From the NCBI GenBank assembly GCA_965248135.1, contig CBDFIN010000012.1:1488001-1552000 (forward strand): a stretch of DNA of 64,000 nucleotides, written 5' to 3'. The position numbers and the translations under genes were made by a program. Positions 35,819-45,522 of the stretch are shown here, one piece after another. A model generated the notes under the pieces. That model did not search any database and was not told the origin of the DNA. It saw only the letters and a program-made list of their open reading frames with translations. The DNA is from SZUA-100 sp965248135. GTDB lineage: Bacteria > Pseudomonadota > Alphaproteobacteria > Rhizobiales > Rhizobiaceae. Position 1 is the stretch's first letter. The number at the start of each line of letters is the position of its first letter.

Positions 35819-36735
35819 ATGAAGATGTTTATCGATGATCATCGTGATGATCACGGGCCACTGTTATATTCTGGCCAATCTGCAAGGTTTTGCCGATTGC
35901 CCCTTCAACATATCATTCCCATGCAGCTATTGCCCGTGATCCCAGTCTGGCCAGTGATCGCGCCAAACGAGATGCAGAGTTGCGCCCTGAGGTCCAGCGT
36001 GTTTGGGATGACAATCATGAAGTCTACGGGGTACGTAAAGTCTGGCGACAGATGCAGCGAGAGGATTTTGATGTCGCGCGTTGTACTGTGGAGCGGTTGA
36101 TGAAACAGCTTGGAATACAGGGCGTTATCAGAGGAAAAATCCTCAAGACAACCCACAGCAATCCTTCCGCCCCGTGTCCACGCGACCATGTGAACAGAAA
36201 ATTCAACGCTCCTGCACCCAATATGCTGTGGGTGAGTGATTTTACCTTTGTGTCAACGTGGCAGGGATTTGCCTATGTCGCTTTCATCATCGATGTATTT
36301 GCCCGGCGGATTGTTGGCTGGCGGGTGTCACGCTCTGCCAAAACGGACTTCGTTCTGGATGCTCTGGAACAGGCTCTTTATGATCGACGGCCGGTTCAAC
36401 AAGACGGGCTGATCCATCACAGTGACCGGGGCGTTCAGTATGTCTCGATCCGCTACACCGAGCGGTTGGCCGAGGCCGGGATTGAGCCATCCGTTGGCAG
36501 TGTCGGCGACTCATATGACAACGCCTTGGCCGAAACCATCAATGGACTTTACAAGGCCGAAGTCATTCATCGAAAGAGTTCATGGCGCAGCATTGATGAT
36601 GTTGAAATGGCGACCCTCAAATGGGTTGACTGGTTCAACAACCGTCGCCTGCTGGAACCAATCGGAAATATTCCGCCCGCTGAAGCAGAGGAGCTGTACT
36701 ATGCACAGATAAACCAGTTAGAATTAGTCGCATAA
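35819..36735 (+). pseudogene. IS3-family transposase OrfB, frameshifted
   Basis: The first 15 codons (from ATG 35819) run into a wrong frame at about 35862. From about 35878 a second frame gives PICKVLPIAPSTYHS and continues to the end with the DDE core intact (WVSDFTFV, HHSDRGVQYVS, DNALAETINGLYKAE). An extra stretch near CACGGGCCACTGTTATATTC explains the shift. The element is probably not autonomous. Confidence 0.78.
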
Positions 36736-36937
36736 ACAAACTAATCAGCCTCCGGTAAACCCGGGGCGGTTCAGTTCGCAAACAATCTCATGCGATTTCG
36801 TGCTTGAGCGCTTCTCCCACGCCACGCTACACCACCCAAACCTTCGTGCGCGGCGTCCGAGAAACCTGCATCATTTTATCAGTCCGCACGAGTTACCAAA
36901 GCTGGCATGCTGGCAGGCATTATGCTAGAAAACTCAA

Positions 36938-38497
36938 ATGCCCAATTACCCGCGATGTAATCACAGTGCTTTGAAACCCTTGATCCTGATTGTTGCCTGC
37001 ACTGTTGCTTTACTGTTCTGTACCCAGTGCACGTTAGCCCTCACTGTGACCGATGACGCAATCGAATTTCAAATGACCGAATGCTGGGCCAAAGTGGATA
37101 GGAAGGCTCCCACAGACTGCGGCTGGCTGATCGTGCCAGAGGATTGGGAGAAGCCGCATGAGCAGAAGCTAAAGCTGCCGGTTGTCGTTTTTCGAGCGCG
37201 CAATCCCGATCCTTCACTGAACCCGATTATCTACCTGTCTGGCGGACCTGGGTTGCCGGCGCTCGGACCCAATGGAAACGATATCGCTGGTTGGGGCAAA
37301 GATGCCAACTCTATATATGCGGGCCGTACGCTCGTTGTCTTCGACCAACGAGGTACCGGCCTAAGTATGCCGAAGCTCGAATGCAGGGATGGAGACAGCC
37401 CGATGATATGGCACCCCGTTTCCAAGAATCGAGAGGCTTTTGGTGACCTAACCGCGCGCGTTCACGCCGCTTATTCCGCTTGTGCAGCCCGCCATCTTGC
37501 GGCAGGTCGTCGATTAACCGCCTTTAACACTTTGCAGAGTGCGAATGATGTGGAAGCGTTGCGGCGGGCACTTAATCTGGACGATGTGGTGCTTTGGGGC
37601 ATATCCTACGGCACCCGTCTGGCGATGGCGGTCATGGAGCTCTATCCTGAAACCGTAAGCGCTGCTATTTTGGATTCGATTTTTCTGCCACAAGCTGTCT
37701 ATCCGACATCAAAAACCGGAGTCTTTGGCGCCGTTCTTGATCGGCTGTTTAAAGCGTGTCATGCGGACGAGCGCTGTGCTGAAGCGTATCCAGATCTCCG
37801 CGACCGGCTCCTGCGCGCGTTGGCGCAATTGGAGAAGGATCCGGCCATTATTGAAATCACAAATTTTGTAGACAGCGATCCACTCTATGCCCGCATCGAT
37901 CATACGATGTTTTTGTCAGTGTTATACGACCAGATGTATTCTACTGCGAGAGTGCCGGGGCTTCCCACGCTGATCTCTGGTGTTGCTCAGGGCGAGTATT
38001 GGCGCCTGAAATCCTATGTCGAGTATATAGTGTTCGGGGGGAGATTTCCCGGCAACCTCGCCATGGGTGTTACTCTGGCGATGACCTGCAACGATAATGC
38101 TGAACGAGCCAGCAAGCAAACATCTGCACGCGACCCGGAATCCTACCCCTATTTGGAAAAATTCGTGGCCGGCGAGCGCGAATTATGGCCGTGTGCAATC
38201 TGGCCAACCAAGCCAACGACCAGAAATCATGCTGCCGTTTCCGGCGACATTCCAGCCCTTCTTTTGGCCGGAGGTTTTGACCCTGCGACGACCGTTGAAA
38301 TGGCCGAAATCGCAGCCGAATCTCTCAGTGCGTCGCACCTGTTCATTTTTCCTGCCAGCGGCCACGTGCAGATCCGCGACAATCCGTGTGCCTGGGAGAT
38401 CATCCGGGAATTCTTGTCCAGTCCTGTAAAGCGCCCCAGTCCCAAGTGTCTGACTTCACTGCGCCAACCGGCGTTTCTTGTCGTCGGAGGAAATTGA
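36938..38497 (+). CDS. Secreted alpha/beta hydrolase (TAP-like peptidase type)
   Basis: A 519-residue serine hydrolase. The N-terminus has a signal peptide (hydrophobic residues about 13-30, CTQCTLAL; a lipobox-like cleavage is possible). The first domain shows YLSGGPG (oxyanion region), VVFDQRGTG and the nucleophile elbow WGISYGTR. The C-terminus has LLLAGGFDPATT and a His in ASGHVQI, the TAP-like domain of proline iminopeptidase and tripeptidyl aminopeptidase relatives. No ribosome site is evident and it stands alone between IS elements. Confidence 0.82.
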   Translation: MPNYPRCNHSALKPLILIVACTVALLFCTQCTLALTVTDDAIEFQMTECWAKVDRKAPTDCGWLIVPEDWEKPHEQKLKLPVVVFRARNPDPSLNPIIYLSGGPGLPALGPNGNDIAGWGKDANSIYAGRTLVVFDQRGTGLSMPKLECRDGDSPMIWHPVSKNREAFGDLTARVHAAYSACAARHLAAGRRLTAFNTLQSANDVEALRRALNLDDVVLWGISYGTRLAMAVMELYPETVSAAILDSIFLPQAVYPTSKTGVFGAVLDRLFKACHADERCAEAYPDLRDRLLRALAQLEKDPAIIEITNFVDSDPLYARIDHTMFLSVLYDQMYSTARVPGLPTLISGVAQGEYWRLKSYVEYIVFGGRFPGNLAMGVTLAMTCNDNAERASKQTSARDPESYPYLEKFVAGERELWPCAIWPTKPTTRNHAAVSGDIPALLLAGGFDPATTVEMAEIAAESLSASHLFIFPASGHVQIRDNPCAWEIIREFLSSPVKRPSPKCLTSLRQPAFLVVGGN

Positions 38498-38840
38498 TCG
38501 GCCGAGCACTGCCTGTCAAATATGAACACAACCGGGCCACAACAGGGCAAATTGCGCTCTGCAGATGCCTCTTTTTGTCCACCATTCATTCTCCGATTGG
38601 GTTTGGCACTTTCACTCCTCCTCCAACTTCGAACATCCCAATGCCCATGTCCGCATTAAAGCAAGTAGCGCAGTCTCTCCCTCACCATGAGATGTGCGAA
38701 CTTCCGAGTTGGCTTAGAAAGGGAATGCGTAGAAGCAGCAGCGAACGACCGCTCCGTGCCATGAGTGACGAGTACGATCTCTTCAGATTATCCAAATTGG
38801 ACACTCTCAATTCAGTAAGTTTGGGCTCGCTGCATCCCCC
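38498..38840. other. Non-coding stretch between hydrolase gene and ISAs1 relic
   Basis: About 340 bases without a supported gene, repeat or strong hairpin. One open frame crosses it but overlaps the hydrolase gene and shows no protein-like pattern. Confidence 0.45.
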
Positions 38841-39089
38841 GGGCTGTTCAACGCTAAATATTTGAATTTACTTTAAGGGATTCGCAATCGGGAATTTGTG
38901 TGAATCTATTCGGGGTGCGTCTGATTCGAACGGAGCGCACCATCCTGCACAGGCTTGATGGCGACGTGGAAGGGATATTCCGCCAGCATGCAGCGCAGTT
39001 GAGCAAAGCCGGGGTGCAAGAAGAGGTGGACGCCCTGCCGGTTGTCGCCATCGACGGCAAGACGCTACGGCATAGTTTCGATGCCTTTC
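38841..39089 (+). pseudogene. ISAs1-family transposase relic, 5' part
   Basis: It begins with the end motif GGGCTGTTCAACGCTAA (38841-38857), also found at 48181. It then encodes an internal piece of the transposase with RTERTILHRLDGDVE and VVAIDGKTLRHSFDAF. It is cut by the IS21 at 39090 and continues at 41613. The N-terminal third is missing, so it was already decayed. Confidence 0.72.
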
Positions 39090-39195
39090 TGAGAACACCG
39101 GTGCAATAATCCACCACTGAAGCGGCCAGGTCATCTGACTGCGACCGGAGTAAAACTCCGCCAGTGATAAGCTCTCTGTTTTGCGGAGGGCGAGG

Positions 39196-40695
39196 ATGAA
39201 GCAAGTGGAACTTTATGGTCGCGTACGACATTCTGTCCTTATTAAAGGAAAAAGTCGTCGGCAGACGGCTCGTGATTTTGGCATTGACCGGCGTACGGTT
39301 GACAAGATGCTGGTGTTTTCAGTCCCGCCTGGATACCGGCGTAAGAAGCAGCCAGTGCGTCCCAAGCTTGATCCTTTTACCGGGATCATTGATCGGATCC
39401 TTGAGGAAGACAAACAGGAACACAAGAAGCAGAAGCATACATCAAGACGCATATTTGAACGGCTGCGTGATGAATATGGCTTTGAAGGTGGCATCACGAT
39501 TGTTAGCGACTACATCTGTGCCGCTCGCCAGCGTCAGCGGGAGATGTTCATTCCCTTGTTCCATCCACCAGGGCATGCCCAGGCTGACTTCGGAGAGGCG
39601 TTTGCCATCATTGGCGGTGTTGAACGCAAGATCCACTTCCTGGTAATCGACCTGCCACATTCGGATGCGTGTTTTGTGAAGGCCTATCCGGGCGAGACCA
39701 CGGAAGCATTTTGTGACGGGCATGTGGCTGCATTTGAGTTCTTCGGTGGTGTGCCGATCTCCATTTTGTATGATAACACCAAGATCGCGGTTGCCCGTAT
39801 CTTGGGTGATGGCAAACGCAAGCGAACGCGGGTGTTCTCGGAACTTGTATCCCATTATCTGTTCAAGGATCGATTTGGTCGTCCCGGCAAGGGCAATGAT
39901 AAGGGCAAGGTCGAAGGGATGGTCGGCTATACCCGTCGCAACTTCATGGTACCCAGACCCCGATTTGCTAGCTTTGATGATCTCAATGTTCATCTGGCAG
40001 AACAATGCCGCAAGCGGATGGACGACAAACTGCGGGGACATACAGGGACAATTGGCGAGCGGTTTATGGCTGATGTTGACCAGCTTCAACCCCTGCCTGC
40101 CGTTGCCTATGATGCCTGTGACAAGCAGTCTGTTCGGGTGAGCTCACTGTCATTGGCACGTTATCGCGGCAATGATTATTCTGTTCCCACATCCTATGGC
40201 CACAGGCAGGTTCTGGTACGTGGTTATGTGCATGAGGTGGTGATTGCCTGTGGTACAGAGATTATCGCCCGGCATCCTCGCTCCTGGGAGAAAGAGGATT
40301 ATATCTTCGATCCGCTGCATTATCTGGCCCTGATTGAGCAAAAAACCAATGCACTGGATCAGGCAGCCCCACTGGTCAATTGGCAACTGCCGGATGTCTT
40401 TGCCACCCTGCGTCGTTTACTCGAGGCCCGCATGGGCAAGAAGGGCAAGCGTGAGTTTGTTCAGGTTCTGCGATTGCTGGAGACATTTCAGATGGCTGAT
40501 GTCAAAGCAGGTATTGTCAGTGCTCTCGAACGTGGCACCATTGGCTTTGATGCGGTGAAGCATTTGGTTTTATGCAGGATTGAACGGCGGCCACCACGGC
40601 TCGATATGACGGTTTATCCTTACCTGCCCAAGGCCCATGTAGCCGTCACATCGGCAACCGATTACATGGCGCTTCTGTCGGGAGATGGATCATGA
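39196..40695 (+). CDS. istA: IS21 transposase IstA
   Basis: A 499-residue transposase. N-terminal helix-turn-helix (SRRQTARDFGIDRRTVDKML), DDE core with GHAQADFGEA, ISILYDNTKIAV and KGKVEGMVGYTRRNF, and a C-terminal YDACDKQSVRVSSLSLARYRGNDYSVP domain. The start ATG 39196 follows GGAGGGCGAGG. The frame is whole and overlaps istB by ATGA. Confidence 0.92.
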   Translation: MKQVELYGRVRHSVLIKGKSRRQTARDFGIDRRTVDKMLVFSVPPGYRRKKQPVRPKLDPFTGIIDRILEEDKQEHKKQKHTSRRIFERLRDEYGFEGGITIVSDYICAARQRQREMFIPLFHPPGHAQADFGEAFAIIGGVERKIHFLVIDLPHSDACFVKAYPGETTEAFCDGHVAAFEFFGGVPISILYDNTKIAVARILGDGKRKRTRVFSELVSHYLFKDRFGRPGKGNDKGKVEGMVGYTRRNFMVPRPRFASFDDLNVHLAEQCRKRMDDKLRGHTGTIGERFMADVDQLQPLPAVAYDACDKQSVRVSSLSLARYRGNDYSVPTSYGHRQVLVRGYVHEVVIACGTEIIARHPRSWEKEDYIFDPLHYLALIEQKTNALDQAAPLVNWQLPDVFATLRRLLEARMGKKGKREFVQVLRLLETFQMADVKAGIVSALERGTIGFDAVKHLVLCRIERRPPRLDMTVYPYLPKAHVAVTSATDYMALLSGDGS

Positions 40696-41456
40696 ATAAT
40701 ACGCCACAGCTTTTGTTATCACATCATTTAAAGACACTGAGGTTGCCAACCTTCCTGCGCGAATACGACAAGGTTGCCAAACAGTGTGCCGCCGAAGGGA
40801 TCGATCATTCGCGTTATCTCCTGCGGCTTGCTGAGTTGGAGCTGATTGACCGGGAACGTCGTATGGTGGAACGACGGATAAAACAGGCCCGCTTTCCCGC
40901 AACCAAAAGCCTCGACAGTTTTGACTTCAAAGCGCTGCCATCTCTGAACAAGGTAACAGTGATGGAACTGGCCCGCTGTGATTACATCAACCGCAATGAG
41001 AACATTATTGCCGTCGGGAACAGCGGTACAGGCAAATCGCACATTGCTTTGGGGCTTGGACTGGCAGCCTGCCAAAAAGGTTTGGCTGTCGGCTTCATCA
41101 CTGCGTCGGCCCTCGTTCATGAGCTGATGGAAGCCGCAGATGACAAGCAACTGATACGCTTTCAAAAGAAGTTGGCTAAATACAAGCTGCTGATCATTGA
41201 TGAACTGGGGTATGTCCCTCTATCGCCAACCGGTGCCGAACTTTTATTTGAAGTCTTCTCTCAGCGCTATGAGCGTGGCTCGACCATTGTCACATCAAAC
41301 CTGCCATTCGATGAGTGGACCAGCACCTTTGGTTCTGAACGCCTCACTGGCGCTCTACTCGATCGGCTGACCCATCATGTCCACATTCTGGAAATGAACG
41401 GTGAAAGCTTCCGCCTTAAACACAGTCGCAAGCACAAACAGATTAATCCCGAATAG
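40692..41456 (+). CDS. istB: IS21 helper ATPase IstB
   Basis: A 254-residue AAA+ DnaC-like ATPase: Walker A VGNSGTGKSHIA, Walker B LLIIDELGYVPL, sensor TIVTSNLPFDEW and Arg finger region ALLDRLTHH. It is intact, unlike the istB at 17034. It works with IstA in target selection. Confidence 0.92.
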   Translation: MNNTPQLLLSHHLKTLRLPTFLREYDKVAKQCAAEGIDHSRYLLRLAELELIDRERRMVERRIKQARFPATKSLDSFDFKALPSLNKVTVMELARCDYINRNENIIAVGNSGTGKSHIALGLGLAACQKGLAVGFITASALVHELMEAADDKQLIRFQKKLAKYKLLIIDELGYVPLSPTGAELLFEVFSQRYERGSTIVTSNLPFDEWTSTFGSERLTGALLDRLTHHVHILEMNGESFRLKHSRKHKQINPE

Positions 41457-41612
41457 GTCAACAGCCCGGCTTGACCACAGCCCCGCCCTGCTGCGTCAGC
41501 CCTTTGGTAGGCACTCCACAGTGCGGGCCTATGGACAATCCTCCGCAACACCCAAGTGGCGTATTTTTACTCCGGTAAATGGTGGAAATTTAGTCCGGCG
41601 TTGACACCTTTC

Positions 41613-41880
41613 ATGATCCGCAAGGCCGCCCATGTTTTAAGCGCCTTCGCGGTTGATGAGGCGCTGATACTGGGGCATCTGCAGGTGAAGGAAAAGAGCA
41701 ACGAAATCCCCGCCGCGCAGGCCCTGATCGAAGCGCTCAATCTTGAAGGCCGACTTTACACGCTTGACGCCATGCACTGTAAAAAAAACTTTCAGCGCAG
41801 CCCGCAAGGCGGACTGCCATCTTCTTGTTCAACTTGAGAAAAATCAGCCGGGTCTGCTGCGGAAGATCGAGGCCGTTTGG
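41613..41880 (+). pseudogene. ISAs1-family transposase relic, 3' part
   Basis: This continues the relic interrupted at 39089: RKAAHVLSAFAVDEALILGH, then KSNEIPAAQALIEAL and TLDAMHCKKN in one frame, and LLVQLKENQPGLLRKIEAVW after a frameshift near 41790. The C-terminal third of the transposase is missing. Confidence 0.72.
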
Positions 41881-41939
41881 ACCGTATCGGAAAAAGTGGA
41901 GCCGTCCTGCAAGTTTTGACAAAGCAACAGGAGATAACC

Positions 41940-42120
41940 ATGAGTACGAAGAAATCTGCAAGGAAAAGGCGTTTTATTGATTCTGTCTTTAAGTTGGAAG
42001 CGGTGCGTATTGTGCATACCAGTGGCCGACCTCAACAAAAAATTGCCACAGATATCGGTGTAAGCGTCAGTGCGCTTGGCCGGTGGGTACGCGATGATCG
42101 CGAAGCTGATGTGTTATCTT
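41940..42120 (+). pseudogene. IS3-type OrfA fragment
   Basis: About 60 codons (MSTKKSARKRRFIDSVFK, then SGRPQQKIATDIGVSVSALG) form the N-terminal helix-turn-helix of an IS3-family OrfA, with a good GGAG ribosome site. Similarity ends near 42120. No orfB follows. Confidence 0.6.
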
Positions 42121-42448
42121 GCCCGCATGATGATCTGGGCAGGGAAATAATACCAGGGGAAATTGATATTGGTCCATATGACCGGAGCTTCCATGGAATT
42201 CGGCGAGGCGCGATTGGCGACCTGGTACTGCGAGAATAGATTCAATCGCCAAGTGCAACAACGTCCAAAACCCAAATGAATCCGGCCTTCGGTGGTGAAA
42301 AATCGCCTGCTGGCATTGTTGCAATCGGCTTGTGGCCGTTAAGGCCAGGGCGCGTATTGCGCCGCGCCAGCAAACGATTTTTCTACCATCAAATGGGTGA
42401 ATATTAACCACCGTTGGTATGGTTTGGGCTGCAATCGCCGGAATTATG
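42121..42448. other. Non-coding stretch with no recognised content
   Basis: About 330 bases. Open frames exist on both strands but none shows a known pattern; an old IS relic is possible. Confidence 0.4.
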
Positions 42449-42763
42449 TTATTGCAACTTGCGCAACCTTGCGTCTATTCGCGCCTTGCGTTTGCTCAAG
42501 CGCTGGATTCTTTTTGATTTTCGTTGAGCACGTTTGGCTTTGCGTTCAGAATGCCTGGCTTGGCGATTGGCCTTGCGCTCGGAACGCCGTGCCTGTCTCC
42601 CTTCGCGTCTTGCCTGACGATTGGCTTTGCGCGCGCCTGCCTTGACTTCCACTAGGTTCTCTGGAGATTCCAGAACCGACTGGTAGTCATACAATTTTGG
42701 CAGAGCAGATGCTGTTGTGGTGCCCAAACAGGCGATTACAGCGAATAGAATAAGCTTGTACAT
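42449..42763 (-). CDS. Small, very basic secreted protein
   Basis: A 104-residue protein with a signal peptide (MYKLILFAVIACLGTTTASA). A short linker leads to about 60 residues made almost entirely of Arg, Lys, Gln, Ala and Glu in repeats of the type RKANRQARREGRQARRSE, predicted as one highly charged helix. The start 42763 has AAGGAG 6 bp upstream. No family was recognised. Possible roles include binding of periplasmic polyanions, but this is a guess. Confidence 0.65.
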   Translation of the reverse strand: MYKLILFAVIACLGTTTASALPKLYDYQSVLESPENLVEVKAGARKANRQARREGRQARRSERKANRQARHSERKAKRAQRKSKRIQRLSKRKARIDARLRKLQ

Positions 42764-42959
42764 GGGTACTCCTTGAACGATTGAATACCCGTTTGTCGCA
42801 CACAACTTTTTATATTGTCTTCGCAAATTTCACGAGATTTATTTCAAATTGCACCAGTCTGTCACAAGAACATGTTACATCTAGATAGAGCCCCTCAGAA
42901 AGGCTTTGTTGCATAGAGCTATCTGAAGTTAACGGGGTCTCAGGTTGAGATAATTCAGG

Positions 42960-43098
42960 CTAGTGGAATGAATTTGACATTTGGTACCCACTTGCAGCTT
43001 CATTCATTTTCAAATGTCAAATTTAAAAATTCCACTAGATTCAACAACTTGCTAGTGGTTCTTTTGATTCCAACATTTGCAAATATGGGTGCTGCAAC
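42960..43098. repeat. CTAG-bounded palindrome pair, locus 3 (truncated)
   Basis: The first palindrome (42960-43038) and the first 47 bases of the second (from 43052) are almost identical to locus 2. The linker ATTCAACAACTTG is the same. The second palindrome is cut off exactly at the start of the IS256 element, and its other half is not found on the far side of that element. Confidence 0.82.
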
Positions 43099-44468
43099 GA
43101 GCTATGCCCAAAAGTTGGTGACGGTCGATCAGGCGGCGTTTTGAATTTGCGGTAGTCCGTCCTTGAATTCAACCCCACTTATGATTTCTGGCAAGCGGTT
43201 TTTGCCATCGAGCTTGCGCCATTTCTTTTTGGCTGACATCATCAGCTTGTAGACCATTGAAAGTGCGGTTTTGCGGTTGAGACACCCCTTGGTTTTGCGG
43301 GTCCAGTTCTTGACCGTTGCAAATGTGCTCTCGATGGCATTGGTGGTGCGGATATGCTTCCAGTGCTCGGCCGGGAAATCATAGAACGTCAGCAGCACAT
43401 CCTTGTCCTTGATCAGTTTCTTCACGGCACGCTCGTATTTAACACCATAGGTTTCGATGAAGTGATCAAAGGCCGCGGCAGCTTCCGCCCTGGTTTCCGC
43501 CATCCAGATATCCTGCAGTCCGGCCTTGGCCTGCAGGGACTTCGGCATCGCCGCAACGCCGTCTTATGCACCCAGCAGCGTTGTTCGCGTGTCGTGGCAT
43601 AGACGTCGCGCAGCGCCGTCCAGAAGCCAAGCGCGCCATCGCCCGCGGCAAGGTCGGGTGCGATGGTCAAGCCCCGCTTCTTCAGGCTGCCAAGAAGCTC
43701 GCGCCAGCTGCCAGCATTCTCGCGGAACCCGTCCATGATGCCCAAAACATCCTCATCGCCATATTCATCGGCGCCGATAATCACCAACATACATTGACGA
43801 TCATCGTCCAGGCGCGGCGCGAAGTAGACCCCATCCGCCCAGATGTAAACATAGCGTTTGCCCTGCAGATCGCGCTTGCGCCAGGCCTCGTACTCCTCCC
43901 ACCACGTGGCCTTCAGCCGCGTGATCGTCGAGGAAGACAAACCCTCGGCATCCGGGCCGAGAAGCGCCGCCAGCGCTTCACCAAAATCGCCGGTTGAGAC
44001 GCCTTTCAGATACAGCCAAGGCAGCAGTTCTTCGACAGACTTTGCCTTGCGCAGATATGGCGGCACAATCTTCGACGTGAACTTAATCTTGCTGCCGTCC
44101 TCATTGGCCCCGCGATCCCGCACGCGCGGGACTTGGACTGGCACCTTGCCGATCCCGGTCATCATCTCGCGCTCCGGCAGAAACCCGTGCCGCACAAGCC
44201 GGCGACGCCCTTCATCATCCAGTAAATGCGCCTGCGCGGCAAAAAACTCCGACACTTCCGCCTGAACGGCGGTCGCCAGAAGCTCCCGCGCCCCTTCGCG
44301 CAGCACATCCGTCAGCGGATCAGCTGAAAATTCGATTGGTCTTGTGAATGCGATAACTGTATTATGGTCCATAGTGGCACATCCTTTTCTCGCCTGAGAA
44401 TCGCGGCGTCCTAACAACGCCATGATATGCCGCCCTTTCAACCCGTCACCAACTTTCGACTATAGCTC
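43099..44468 (-). mobile_element. IS256-family element (1370 bp)
   Basis: The terminal inverted repeats begin GAGCTAT and share AAAGTTGGTGACGG. The element carries a frameshifted transposase. No 8-9 bp duplication is seen (left TGCTGCAAC, right CCTCAAAAT), so a deletion or recombination has removed one flank. Confidence 0.85.
43129..44372 (-). pseudogene. IS256-family transposase, frameshifted
   Basis: It starts MDHNTVIAFTRPIEFSADPL. The mutator-type core is visible with YVYIWADGVYF, MLVIIGADEYG and GLTIAPDLAAGDGALGFW. After CWVHKTA near 43565 a few bases are lost, and the frame changes; the C-terminal part resumes at MPKSLQAKAGLQDIWMAE and includes HIRTTNAIESTFATVK with the catalytic Glu. 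The element probably cannot move by itself. Confidence 0.83.
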
Positions 44469-44764
44469 CCTCAAAATCCTTGAACTGATAAACAAGTTCA
44501 AAGACTTAAACACTGGTGCACTTTTGCACCGGCAAAACACGAAAACCGAGCCGCTCCTGTGGTGTATTATTGCACCGGCGTTCTCAATACTCTATTATCT
44601 GGATCTACAACCACTGTTTCTGTATTGTGATAACCCCAGATCATACTCGGAGCCCTATAAAGACCTTCTGAAGGCGATAAAGAACTTGCTTGGCTATTTT
44701 GTATTCAGGTAAATTTGGGTAGTATATCTCCAGACTGATTTGATATTTGGAGGTGGGCACAAAG
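44469..44764. promoter_or_regulatory. Upstream region of the binding protein-esterase gene
   Basis: About 295 bases with no gene. It contains two GGTGCA/TGCACC motifs near 44517-44532 (GGTGCACTTTTGCACC, a 6-bp-arm inverted repeat) that could be an operator or small hairpin. GGAGG lies near 44750, ahead of the ATG at 44765. Confidence 0.45.
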
Positions 44765-45522
44765 ATGAATATGAAATTATCGGTGACTACCGCATTCAGC
44801 CTCATATGCGTTCTTTTGTTTATTAGTGCAACATCCGCCCAAGATTTGACGGTGGTATCTTGGGGAGGTGCCTACACCAAATCTCAGGTTGAAGCTTATC
44901 ATAAACCATTCACTGCCCAAACTGGCGCAAAGATCAAATCAGTAGAATACAAAGGTGGAATCGCTGAAATTAGAGCTCAGATGGAAGCGGGCAATGTAAC
45001 CTGGGACATTGTGGACGTTGAGCTCTCCGACGCTATCCGTGCCTGTGATGAAGGGCTTCTTGAACCTATCAACCCGACTACCTTACCACCTAGCCCAAAT
45101 GGAATTCCCGCTTCTCAAGATTTTCTCGAAGGTACGCTACATGAATGCGGGGTCGGCAATACTATTTGGTCAACAATTTTCGCCTACGACAGGTCAAAAA
45201 TTGCGGATGGCCCCAAAACGATGGCCGATTTCTTCAATCTGGAAAAATTTCCAGGCAAGCGCGGCCTGCGTAAGCGCGTAAAAGTGAACCTCGAGATTGC
45301 TTTGATCGGTGATGGCGTGCCTGCTGCAGAAGTTTATAACGTACTGGCGACACCAGAAGGTGTAGACCGAGCATTTGCTAAACTCGATACCATCAAATCC
45401 GAAGTGGTATGGTGGGAAACTGGCGCTCAGCCTCCACAGCTGTTGGCTGACGGCGAAGTTGCAATGACCACAGCTTATAATGGTCGAATCTTTAATGCTG
45501 TTGCTGGTGAAAACAAACGCCC
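44765..45522 (+). pseudogene. Polyamine-type binding protein fused to DUF900 esterase, 5' part
   Basis: A signal peptide (residues 1-25, ending SATSAQD) leads into a PotD-like extracellular solute-binding domain (VVSWGGAYTKSQ; VTWDIVDVELSDA; TAYNGRIF). The frame is interrupted after ENKRP by the IS30 copy. Removing the IS with one CC duplication joins it in frame to 46730-48176, giving a 733-residue protein. Binding proteins of this family take up putrescine or spermidine, usually with permease genes, none of which are present here. Confidence 0.8.

Larger units (their letters stand above)
35389..36773 (+). mobile_element. IS3-family insertion sequence, second type (1385 bp)
   Basis: It has perfect 27-bp terminal inverted repeats beginning TGAACCGCCCCGGGTTTA. 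It is related to but clearly distinct from the IS3 at 14974. It inserted right after the catabolic operon. Flanking bases (GAT and GTT) show no duplication. Confidence 0.88.
39090..41606 (+). mobile_element. Complete IS21-family element (2517 bp)
   Basis: The ends are TGAGAACACCGG on the left and, reversed, TGTCAACGCCGG on the right. A 6-bp target duplication CCTTTC flanks it (39084-39089 and 41607-41612). Both istA and istB are intact. It inserted into an ISAs1 transposase relic, and the reading frame on either side fits that relic. Confidence 0.9.

Noticed and set aside
42067..42411. 114-codon minus-strand frame near the IS3 fragment
   Set aside because: No family, no ribosome site, and odd composition; likely chance in IS debris.
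42900..42925. GGCTTTGTTGCATAGAGC resembling the end of an IS5-type element
   Set aside because: Only one short end is seen, with no transposase or opposite end, so no element is called.
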